NCBI RefSeq assembly: GCF_012524165.2
Contig: NZ_JABACJ020000011.1
Location: forward strand, 83,835-147,834
Direction of reading: 5' to 3'
Length of the DNA stretch: 64,000 nt
DNA from: Faecalicatena faecalis
GTDB taxonomy: Bacteria > Bacillota > Clostridia > Lachnospirales > Lachnospiraceae
The notes under the pieces were generated by a model. The model was not told the DNA's origin, ran no database searches, and was given only the letters and a program-made list of their open reading frames with translations. Both the position numbers and the translations under genes were made by a program. Shown one piece after another: positions 50,801-57,795 of the stretch; position 1 is the stretch's first letter, and every line of letters starts with the position of its first letter.

Positions 50801-51760
50801 GACGATGATGATGAGATGGATATTCTATCCGCGACCACTCCTTTGAGCCGTAAAGAGACGGCAAAGCTGATTGCTACAGGTAAGACTTCACCGCTTCCGC
50901 TGGATGAGATTTCAGATGCCCTTTCTTTATCAGATACCGGGTTCGTAGTACACGGACGTTATGATCTTGCCGCACAGAGCGGGATTGGAACGAGGGCTGG
51001 ACTTACAGAAGAGCAGAAGAAGTTATTCTCCTATTTCGTACCTGTCAGAGGTATGAGCGAACAGCTTGTAGATGTACTGGAGCAGGACCGCAACTGTACG
51101 AACCGAGAGGGAACATCCCGCACTGGTAACCTTCTGATTATAGGAAATAAGGGAAATGGTAAAACGGTTCTGGCTGTGGATGTTGTTAAGGCGATTCAGA
51201 AGCAGAGAAATATCCGTCAGGGCAAGGTCGCTATCGTAACAGGTGATTCTCTGAATAAGAAAAAAATCGGAGATATTTTCGATAAGCTATATGGTGGTGC
51301 TTTAATTATTGAAAAAGCATCCAAGATGAATGAGAAGACTGTCGCACGTATGAATAAAGCGATGGAACGTGATACCGGAGAGATGTTGATCGTTCTAGAG
51401 GAACAGAGAAAGCCTCTGGATAGACTTCTTTCTTCCAACAGAGAGTTCCGCAGAAAGTTCACCAGCCGCTTAGAGGTACCGATTTTTATCAATGACGAGT
51501 TGGTTACCTTCGGACAGACTTATGCGCAGGAGAATGGTTACCGTATTGATGAGATGGGAATCCTGGCTCTTTACAGCCGCATTGATGCTCTGCAGAGAGA
51601 GGACCATGCAGTAACAGTTGCAGAGGTCAAGGAAGTGATGGATGAGGCAATGGCACATTCACAGAAAGCATCAGCTAAAAAGCTTGTTAAGAGGGTATTT
51701 GGTAAGAATACAGATGATGCGGACAGAATCATCCTGTCAGAGAAGGATTTTAATATTTAA
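47816..51760 (+). CDS. Giant acidic TPR protein with C-terminal P-loop ATPase domain
   Basis: 1314 residues from GTG 47816, which GAGGTGA precedes by six bases; GTG 47807 is an alternative. Residues 1-200 are TPR-like helices (NGDYQKSYEVLNIAYHRA, GNVDEAIDYYDDFMQVAP). Residues ~205-1015 are a huge Glu/Asp-rich disordered region, including six to seven near-identical 18-residue repeats of the EYEDEYEDDYVEEE type. The C-terminal ~280 residues form an AAA-like domain with Walker A GNKGNGKT (1110-1117) and a Walker-B-like GGALIIEKASK. There is no signal peptide or membrane segment. The function is unknown. The TPR and acidic parts suggest a scaffold that recruits partners to the ATPase. Confidence 0.8.
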   Translation: MDKYEYKLKTEQMLELMENGAYNKAAEIADAIDWKRVRNATMLTNVSDIYEKNGDYQKSYEVLNIAYHRAEGSRKVLYRLCTLALKTGNVDEAIDYYDDFMQVAPKDPNQHILRYKILRARRAPIEQQIEALEEFKKAEYIEEWAYELAKLYQEAGMTAECLEECDDLILWFSEGKFVFKAMELKMQYKPLTPSQQEKYDHRYEKLELETEEIPDLTQYQARKAEFESEKLDREELDEEAERELEENLPSTSQQEEVTQQGVDLDNTVEMQIPTEEELEAQLEGEQIEEPEEEPEVDETIQRLEEKGIGSRMKLQDALMSLLGPKPEDEPDVSLDAEDDEMEEDIPELESAIEEIEAVVDLELVNELANKSEAKRNGIRFDSDLEELKAEPLEEEELLEESEEIEDEIIPEESEEIEEEIIPEKPEEMEEEIQEISEEPEEETGPLEESEDLEVEEDLPKELVDTDDSPEISEEIEDGYEDSSEISIDIGEEEDIPEEEEILEVSEELEEEEDFPEELEELEEEEDFPEISEESDVEEDSSEELEELVEEDIPEISEEIEEDAEDILSESGAEEVEIEADSRTEEQELLVEEEPELEEDSIPEEYEDESLSDFEEEELEEFEEEPETVEDTKLEFSRPAAGDQIDGQLSIEDILMDWKEEPAEEVEMEDKKKKVEPILPSDIQRMIDEIEGVLPEEPEPVRPARRETEDVRENMGAITQQLRIDDIAEFLSAADEPEDNLDDFSDMMQEELFEDAHEDSYGDQSSYVEEEAAIPAQDEAGQEFYSSEYPVEDDIVDEYVDEQEDEYAGEELYEDDYDDSYSESYAAEEDYAEEDAYTEEYEDEYEDDYVEEEEYTDEYEDEYEDDYVEEEEYTDEYEDEYEGDYVEEEEYTDEYEDEYEGDYAEEDAYTDEYEDEYAEEDAYTDEYEDGYEDDYVEEEEYTDEYEDDYADGYSDEEYDVADSYEEADYEDIEASFEEEFRPNPAHANEPDDREIPDDDDEMDILSATTPLSRKETAKLIATGKTSPLPLDEISDALSLSDTGFVVHGRYDLAAQSGIGTRAGLTEEQKKLFSYFVPVRGMSEQLVDVLEQDRNCTNREGTSRTGNLLIIGNKGNGKTVLAVDVVKAIQKQRNIRQGKVAIVTGDSLNKKKIGDIFDKLYGGALIIEKASKMNEKTVARMNKAMERDTGEMLIVLEEQRKPLDRLLSSNREFRRKFTSRLEVPIFINDELVTFGQTYAQENGYRIDEMGILALYSRIDALQREDHAVTVAEVKEVMDEAMAHSQKASAKKLVKRVFGKNTDDADRIILSEKDFNI
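50322..50660 (+). repeat. 54-bp tandem coding repeats
   Basis: Six to seven tandem copies of a 54-base unit encode YTDEYEDEYEDDYVEEEE or close variants, one of them shortened to 14 residues. Neighbouring copies are almost identical at DNA level, which points to recent expansion and likely copy-number variation among strains. Confidence 0.9.
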
Positions 51761-51799
51761 GAAATGAATATCAGAGAAGCCGATGCTCAGATATCGGTA

Positions 51800-51833
51800 A
51801 AATAGACAGACTGAAAATGGTCTGTCTATTTTT
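51800..51833 (+). terminator. Rho-independent terminator after the acidic TPR gene
   Basis: A 12-bp stem AAATAGACAGAC (51800-51811) with GTCTGTCTATTT (51820-51831) around TGAAAATG, ending in a T-run. The TATAAT at 51878-51883 further on probably belongs to the glgB promoter. Confidence 0.88.
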
Positions 51834-51918
51834 ATATACAGCGGCGGATTTCTCTTTCTTTTTCACGCTGTTTCAAGTATAATTGTATTTATAAAAATAC
51901 GAGTTGTGAGGTGGGCTT

Positions 51919-53844
51919 ATGGGAAGAAAGAAGACCGTACAAAAGAAAGTGCAGCCTTATGAAATTGGGGAATTAGATCAATACCTTTTTGGGCAGGGCA
52001 CGCATTATGAGATTTATAAGAAGCTTGGTGCTCACAAGGTGACAATAAAGGGAAAAGAGGGCGTTTACTTTGCAGTCTGGGCTCCGAATGCAAGGCGAGT
52101 AGCCGTGATCGGTGATTTCAATGACTGGGATTTTGAGGCGAACTATATGGAGCGTCATGATCCAGTGGGGATCTATACCTGCTTTGTGCCGGGGGCGAAG
52201 GAAGGGGACTTGTATAAGTTCTGTATTGAGACTGCCCAGGCGAAGCGGATTTTCAAGGCAGACCCGTTTGCCAATTATGCAGAGCTGCGGCCGGGAACAG
52301 CGTCAAGGATCACAGATATTGATCATTTTAAATGGTCTGACCGTGAGTGGATGACTTCTCGTGAGAATTGGGACAACCGCGTGAATCCGATGTCTATTTA
52401 TGAGGTACATATGGGTTCCTGGATGAGACATCCGGGCAGAGAGGATGAGGGATTTTATACTTACCGTGAGTTCGCGAAGGAGATCGTGAAGTATGTGAAG
52501 CAGATGGGCTATACACATGTGGAACTTATGGGGATTGCAGAACATCCTTTTGATGGCTCCTGGGGATATCAGGTGACAGGATATTATGCTCCTACATCCA
52601 GGTATGGTACACCGGAAGATTTTGCATATATGATCAACTACCTTCATAAGAATAAGATCGGAGTGATTCTGGACTGGGTGCCTGCACATTTTCCAAAGGA
52701 TGCTCATGGTCTGGCGGATTTCGATGGCACTCCGGTGTATGAATATGCAGATCCCAGAAAAGGAGAACATCCTGACTGGGGAACAAAGATTTTTGATTAT
52801 GGCAAACCAGAGGTCCAGAATTTCCTTATTGCCAATGCACTGTTTTGGATCGAGCACTATCATGTGGATGGTCTTAGGGTGGACGCAGTGGCATCTATGT
52901 TATATCTGGACTATGGAAAGCAGGATGGACAATGGGTTCCGAATAAGAACGGAGGCAATCAGAATCTGGAGGCGATCATGTTCTTCCGTCATCTGAATTC
53001 TGTGGTATTGGGCAGGAATCACGGTGCAATGATGATTGCGGAGGAGTCCACGGCATGGCCGAAGGTGACAGGTGCAACGGAGGATGAAGGTCTTGGTTTC
53101 AGCTTGAAGTGGAATATGGGCTGGATGCATGATTTTACGGAATATATGAAGCTGGACCCCTTATTTAGGAAGAATGCCCATTATCAGATGTCATTTTCTA
53201 TGGAATATGCCTACAGTGAGAACTATATTCTTGTACTCTCTCATGATGAAGTCGTGCACCTGAAGTGCTCTATGATTAATAAGATGCCGGGAGTTGGGTT
53301 TGATAAGTTCGCGAACCTAAAAGTCGGATATGCATTTATGATTGGGCATCCGGGCAAGAAGCTGTTATTTATGGGACAGGATTTTGCACAGCTTCGGGAG
53401 TGGAGTGAAGAGCGGGAATTGGATTGGTATCTGTTGGCGGAGAAAGAGCACCAACAGTTACAGAATTTTTATCGTGACCTGCTTCATTTGTATAGGAAGA
53501 ATAAGGCTTTATATGAGTTGGACAATGATCCCGATGGATTTGAATGGATTAATAAAGATGATACCTTCAGGAGTATTTTCAGCTTTGTAAGACATTCTAA
53601 GGACAATAAGAAGAATCTGCTGTTCGTATGTAATTTCACTCCAGTAGACCGGCCTGATTATAGGGTGGGAGTACCGAGAAGGAAGCAGTATAAGCTGATT
53701 CTGAACAGTGACGATGTACAGTATGGCGGAAGCGGTGAAGAAAGGCCGCTGGTCTACAAGGCAGTAAAGCAGGAGTGTGACGGAAGAACATATTCCTTTG
53801 CGTACCCGTTACCAGGATATGGTGTTGCAGTATTTGAATTTTAG
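51919..53844 (+). CDS. glgB: 1,4-alpha-glucan branching enzyme
   Basis: 641 residues of GH13. The N-terminal CBM48 (about 25-125) contains VYFAVWAPNARRVAVIGDFNDW. The catalytic barrel has DWVPAHFPKDAHGL, nucleophile Asp322 in GLRVDAVASML, acid/base glutamate in MIAEESTAWP (375-376) and the transition-state Asp443 in LSHDEVVH. It forms alpha-1,6 branches in glycogen. It stands alone here, with its own terminator-bounded unit and no other glg genes nearby. Confidence 0.97.
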   Translation: MGRKKTVQKKVQPYEIGELDQYLFGQGTHYEIYKKLGAHKVTIKGKEGVYFAVWAPNARRVAVIGDFNDWDFEANYMERHDPVGIYTCFVPGAKEGDLYKFCIETAQAKRIFKADPFANYAELRPGTASRITDIDHFKWSDREWMTSRENWDNRVNPMSIYEVHMGSWMRHPGREDEGFYTYREFAKEIVKYVKQMGYTHVELMGIAEHPFDGSWGYQVTGYYAPTSRYGTPEDFAYMINYLHKNKIGVILDWVPAHFPKDAHGLADFDGTPVYEYADPRKGEHPDWGTKIFDYGKPEVQNFLIANALFWIEHYHVDGLRVDAVASMLYLDYGKQDGQWVPNKNGGNQNLEAIMFFRHLNSVVLGRNHGAMMIAEESTAWPKVTGATEDEGLGFSLKWNMGWMHDFTEYMKLDPLFRKNAHYQMSFSMEYAYSENYILVLSHDEVVHLKCSMINKMPGVGFDKFANLKVGYAFMIGHPGKKLLFMGQDFAQLREWSEERELDWYLLAEKEHQQLQNFYRDLLHLYRKNKALYELDNDPDGFEWINKDDTFRSIFSFVRHSKDNKKNLLFVCNFTPVDRPDYRVGVPRRKQYKLILNSDDVQYGGSGEERPLVYKAVKQECDGRTYSFAYPLPGYGVAVFEF

Positions 53845-53859
53845 AAGTATTTAGACTGA

Positions 53860-53906
53860 GGTGTCGCCAAATAGCTAGTTCATAGTTATTTGACGGCACC
53901 TTTTTT
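53860..53906 (+). terminator. Rho-independent terminator after glgB
   Basis: GGTGTCG (53860-53866) and CAAATA pair with TATTTG and CGGCACC (53894-53900), and six T follow at 53901-53906. Confidence 0.85.
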
Positions 53907-54023
53907 GTGATTAGAAAGCAATTTTTGCAAAAGACAGTAGAAATGATACATATTATAGTGTAAAATGCAAAGGATGTAAAAATGGCGAAGTGGGGAAATA
54001 GGGCCTAAATGGGGAGGTTCAAG

Positions 54024-54911
54024 ATGAAATATCGGAAGCGATTTTTGTTGGCAGCACTTTTGGGTGCAGGAGCAGTCACATTTTTAGTAAGCTGTAAGAA
54101 GGAGGCACATTCAGAAGAGGTTGTGAAGACGAGTATTTTTTCTTGGGAAGAAGATTATATCCTGCCAGAGCAAGAGGAAGAGATATATATGGCTATGGAG
54201 AGGTTAGGGTGTGCTGCCGTCTATCAGGAATTTCCACAGGATATGGAAGATGAGGTCGTGATTGAATATTTAAAGCGCCGCAGCAGTAAAAACCAGGACG
54301 TATACTATCTCGCAGGAGATGCCAATTGGGGATTAGAGGAACATGCAGAGTCGATGCTGGAGCAGGTAAAGAGAGTGGACAGCCTGAATAAAAAGGCCGG
54401 AAGGGGAAGCCGCTTTTCGGGGATTGTATGGGATGTGGAGCCTTATTTGACAGAAGAATGGGATGAAAGTCCCGATCAGGTCATGGAGCAATATATTAAT
54501 AACTTAAGAGCGGCTTATGAGAGCGCCTCCGAAAAAGGGCTTCAAGTCATTGTATGTATTCCTAATTTCTATGATAAAAAGGGATATGAGGAGGAGCTTG
54601 CTGATCTGACGGAAAATGGCTGCGATGTATTGGCCGTGATGAACTACAATAAGGATGATGAGGCGGGGCAGATCAGGACAGAAGTAGAACTGGCCAAGAC
54701 CTATGATAAGGGAATCATTCATATCGTAGAACTCCAAAAGCCAGGCTATCATGAATTGACAGAAAAGAATACGTATTATTATGACGGTATCGGTGCGGTA
54801 AAAGAAAGCTTTGAGAAGCTTAAGAAGGAATTTGATTACCCGAAGCTGGGATTTTCCTGGCACTATATGAGGCCGGCACTTGAGCTTATGGATAGGGAGG
54901 AACAAAGATGA
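54024..54911 (+). CDS. GH18-like lipoprotein, first gene of the polymer operon
   Basis: 295 residues from ATG 54024, with GGGGAGG six bases upstream; ATG 54009 is less well placed. The signal peptide ends in lipobox FLVSCKKE. The rest looks like a TIM barrel with a GH18-type strand-4 motif GIVWDVEPYL (Asp137, Glu139) and a later DVLAVMNYNKDD resembling the GH18 MxY strand. The canonical DxxDxDxE is not complete, so catalysis is uncertain. A hydrolase trimming a surface polysaccharide is the likely role. Its stop overlaps the VTC gene start (ATGA). Confidence 0.6.
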   Translation: MKYRKRFLLAALLGAGAVTFLVSCKKEAHSEEVVKTSIFSWEEDYILPEQEEEIYMAMERLGCAAVYQEFPQDMEDEVVIEYLKRRSSKNQDVYYLAGDANWGLEEHAESMLEQVKRVDSLNKKAGRGSRFSGIVWDVEPYLTEEWDESPDQVMEQYINNLRAAYESASEKGLQVIVCIPNFYDKKGYEEELADLTENGCDVLAVMNYNKDDEAGQIRTEVELAKTYDKGIIHIVELQKPGYHELTEKNTYYYDGIGAVKESFEKLKKEFDYPKLGFSWHYMRPALELMDREEQR

Positions 54912-55603
54912 AGGAAGTCCTGAGGCAGGAAAAGAAATATCTGTTGTCTTTGGAGCAGTACAGGAGACTGGACAATACATTTGAAAAGGTATTGAGGCCG
55001 GATGAACATAACGGGACAAGAGGGTATCTGATTCGAAGCCTGTATTTTGATACGATGCAGGAACGGGATTTTTATGAGAAGGAGGATGGCCTGGAAATCA
55101 GGAGAAAGATCAGACTTCGGACATACAGCCCGGATTCTGATTATGCGATGCTTGAGATGAAGCAGAAGCAGGGGGAAAATCAGAAAAAGCGTTCGCTGCG
55201 GGTTAAGCGGGAAGATGCGATGGAATTAACGCAGGGACATTATTCCTGCCTGCTGAATTATGAAGAGCCCTTTGCAAAGGAATGTTATGGACTGTTGAAT
55301 ATTCATTGTTATCGGCCGAAATCAATCGTAGAATACCGTAGAAAGGCTTATGTAGCGAGTGAGAATAAGACGAGAATCACATTTGATTCGGATATCCGGG
55401 CGACGGAGAGTGACTTTTGTATTTTTTCACCGTCATTAAATCTGAATCCGGTATTTGATCCTTATTTGACGGTAATGGAAGTTAAATACAATGGATTCTT
55501 ACTTAGCTATATAAAACAGATGGTGAGCATGGATGGAAAGATCCCCACATCGGTCAGCAAATACAGTTTTTCACGCAGTGTTGGGCTTCATTATCTGTTT
55601 TAA
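54908..55603 (+). CDS. VTC-domain polyphosphate polymerase-like protein
   Basis: 231 residues forming one VTC tunnel domain. The basic and acidic residues that line the yeast Vtc4 tunnel have counterparts: EKKYLLS, RSLYFDT, EIRRKIRLRTY, LEMKQK, RSLRVKRED, VEYRRKAYV, RITFDSDIRA, VMEVKYNGF and SKYSFSR. Vtc4 makes polyphosphate from ATP. Bacterial versions are often encoded next to CotH and DUF4956 genes, as here, and their product is not well defined. GGAGG precedes ATG 54908. Confidence 0.88.
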   Translation: MKEVLRQEKKYLLSLEQYRRLDNTFEKVLRPDEHNGTRGYLIRSLYFDTMQERDFYEKEDGLEIRRKIRLRTYSPDSDYAMLEMKQKQGENQKKRSLRVKREDAMELTQGHYSCLLNYEEPFAKECYGLLNIHCYRPKSIVEYRRKAYVASENKTRITFDSDIRATESDFCIFSPSLNLNPVFDPYLTVMEVKYNGFLLSYIKQMVSMDGKIPTSVSKYSFSRSVGLHYLF

Positions 55604-55647
55604 ATCATCAGGGTCTGTTAAAAATAAATAAAGGAGATACGAGAAAC

Positions 55648-56325
55648 ATGAAAGAGTATATTTATTCTATGTTTGAGGAGAGCGGGTCACTTTCCATGGA
55701 GGAAATCATCCTGCATATATTGGTGGCAGTCATCTTAGGAGTCGTGATTTACCTGTCGTATTATTTTACCCATGCAGGGAGCGTGTATTCAAAGAAGTTC
55801 AATGTTTCGTTGATTACATTGACCGTATTAACTGCTACAGTTATGACAGTCATCGGTAATAATATTGCATTGTCTCTTGGTATGGTGGGTGCGCTTTCTA
55901 TTGTACGTTTCAGGACAGCTATCAAAGATTCCAGGGATACCACCTATATTTTCTGGACGATCATTGTGGGTATCTGCTGCGGAGTCGGGGATTATATGGT
56001 AGCAGTCGTGGGGAGTGGTGCGGTATTTTTGATACTTCTGTTCCTTGGCAGGGTGAAGAATGATAATCGAATTCTTCTGGTCATCCGAGGGGCGAGGAAT
56101 ATGGAACGCCGTATAGAGTCGATCGTGTTCGATTATTTTGAATCAAAGGCCATGCTCCGGGTCAAGAATACGAGCAGAGATTCTATTGAATTGATTTTTG
56201 AAATGCCGAGGAAGGTATATTTGATTTCCAATAAGAAGGAAAAGAGCATTGCGGAACTGCTTTACGAGTTGGAGACGATTGAATACGTGAACATTGTCAC
56301 GCAGAATGATGAGATTAGCGGGTAA
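55648..56325 (+). CDS. DUF4956 membrane protein
   Basis: 225 residues with four membrane segments in the first 145 residues and a soluble C-terminal domain. The family signature is clear: GNNIALSLGMVGALSIVRFRTAIKDSRD then IVGICCGVGDYMVA. The function of DUF4956 proteins is unknown. They recur beside VTC and CotH genes, which suggests a membrane partner for the polymerase. GGAG precedes ATG 55648; the stop abuts the next start. Confidence 0.9.
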   Translation: MKEYIYSMFEESGSLSMEEIILHILVAVILGVVIYLSYYFTHAGSVYSKKFNVSLITLTVLTATVMTVIGNNIALSLGMVGALSIVRFRTAIKDSRDTTYIFWTIIVGICCGVGDYMVAVVGSGAVFLILLFLGRVKNDNRILLVIRGARNMERRIESIVFDYFESKAMLRVKNTSRDSIELIFEMPRKVYLISNKKEKSIAELLYELETIEYVNIVTQNDEISG

Positions 56326-57780
56326 ATGAGTATGAACAGCAGAAGATTATATGCGGGGACAGTGATCGTGCTATTGGCAGCAGTATTAGTGATTGCGGCT
56401 AAGGCCGACCCAGAGCGGATACGCACCCAGCAGCATCTGGAATATAATACGGATGTGGAGGATAAGAACCTGTCTATAAAGCCAGAAGATTTTTCCAGTC
56501 ACCTGCCTGTTGTAGAGATCAATACAGATGGTCAGACCATTCCGGGGAGTCCGGCTAAGGGACAGTTGGTAAGTGAAGTTTTTAATACGTATATTACTGC
56601 TCATATGTCGATTCGGGAAAAGGAGGGAAAGCTTCATACTCTGTCCCAGAAGCCGGATATCGATTCTGATGTACAGATCCGGGTTCGGGGAAATTCTTCC
56701 AGACGTTTTGATAAGAAGGGATATCTGTTTAAATTTACAGGGGATGACATGCAGCAGAAAGATTATGCTGTTATGGGGATGGAGAAGGACAGTACATGGG
56801 TGCTGAATGGACCTTTTCTGGATAAGACTCTGATGCGTAATTATATGTGGTATAACCTGGCGGGAGAAATGATGGAGTGGGCTCCTGATGTCCGCTTCTG
56901 TGAGGTGTTCTTAAATGATGAATACCAGGGAGTTTATGTCATGATGGAACAGATCAGTGTCGGGGAAGGACGGATTGAGGTCTCGAAATATGACGGAAAG
57001 GCAGGAGTATCCAGTTATATTGTCTGTGTAGACCGTCAGAGCGTGAATGACGGGAATTACCTGGATAATTTTACTTTTTATACGGGGCGGTTACAAAGCC
57101 GGGTCGAAGTAAAATATCCGGGATCAAAAAAATTGAATTCTGATATTACGAATTATATCAGTAGAGATTTTTCCAGATTTGAAAAGGCACTCTACTCTTA
57201 TGATTATGATTCTAAGAGGTATGGTTTTCGGAGTGATATCGATGTGGACAACTTTGTGGATTACTGGATTATAAATGAAGTGTCTCAAAATACGGATGCC
57301 GGGATTTACTCTACTTATTTTTATAAAGATGTGGGAGGAAAGCTGAAGATGGCCGTTTGGGATTTTAATAACTGCTGTGATAATTATATGGAAACACAGA
57401 CTTCAATGGCCGGATTTTTTTTGCAGGATCGACCATGGTTCTTTATGCTGATGAAGGATGAAGGATTCACGAATCAGATTATCGTGAGATATAGGGAATT
57501 ACGCAAGAGTGTGCTGAGTGATGAATATATCAAGGGTTATATAGATGATGTTCAAAACTATCTGGGAACTGCCATCGATCGGAATTTTCAAGTCTGGGGA
57601 TATAGTTTCGATGAGGAACACGAGCTTTTAATGGGAGAAGGACGTCATATTGGTTCTTATGAGGCTGCAGTAGAGCAGTATGAACGAAGACTTATCAGCC
57701 GTCTGAGATGGATGGATCAGCATATTGAGGCTATTCGTTTCTACAGCCATGAGTCTAAAAATAAAAGGTACAATCATTAA
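56326..57780 (+). CDS. CotH-family kinase-like protein, secreted or membrane-anchored
   Basis: 484 residues with an N-terminal membrane anchor or signal (RLYAGTVIVLLAAVLVIAA). The CotH kinase core is visible: VRGNSSRRFDKKGYLFKF, LNGPFLDKTLMRNYMWYNLA, VFLNDEYQGVYVMMEQISVG and the metal/catalytic motif MAVWDFNNCCDN (Asp346). Bacillus CotH phosphorylates spore-coat proteins. This one would act outside the membrane on a surface protein or on the VTC product. ATG 56326 directly follows the DUF4956 stop. Confidence 0.9.
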   Translation: MSMNSRRLYAGTVIVLLAAVLVIAAKADPERIRTQQHLEYNTDVEDKNLSIKPEDFSSHLPVVEINTDGQTIPGSPAKGQLVSEVFNTYITAHMSIREKEGKLHTLSQKPDIDSDVQIRVRGNSSRRFDKKGYLFKFTGDDMQQKDYAVMGMEKDSTWVLNGPFLDKTLMRNYMWYNLAGEMMEWAPDVRFCEVFLNDEYQGVYVMMEQISVGEGRIEVSKYDGKAGVSSYIVCVDRQSVNDGNYLDNFTFYTGRLQSRVEVKYPGSKKLNSDITNYISRDFSRFEKALYSYDYDSKRYGFRSDIDVDNFVDYWIINEVSQNTDAGIYSTYFYKDVGGKLKMAVWDFNNCCDNYMETQTSMAGFFLQDRPWFFMLMKDEGFTNQIIVRYRELRKSVLSDEYIKGYIDDVQNYLGTAIDRNFQVWGYSFDEEHELLMGEGRHIGSYEAAVEQYERRLISRLRWMDQHIEAIRFYSHESKNKRYNH

Positions 57781-57795
57781 ACGGAGGGAAGCACA

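Noticed and set aside
50006..50864. Long minus-strand open frames opposite the acidic repeat region
   Set aside because: They are the complement of Glu/Asp/Tyr-rich codons and encode low-complexity Leu/Ile/Val/Phe or His/Arg/Leu chains with no ribosome site. They are shadows of the acidic gene.
53960..54023. Possible c-di-GMP-I riboswitch before the polymer operon (GCAAAG and GGCCTAA pieces)
   Set aside because: The two motif-like pieces are about 30 bases apart and the tetraloop/receptor parts and P1 stem are missing. The resemblance is probably chance.
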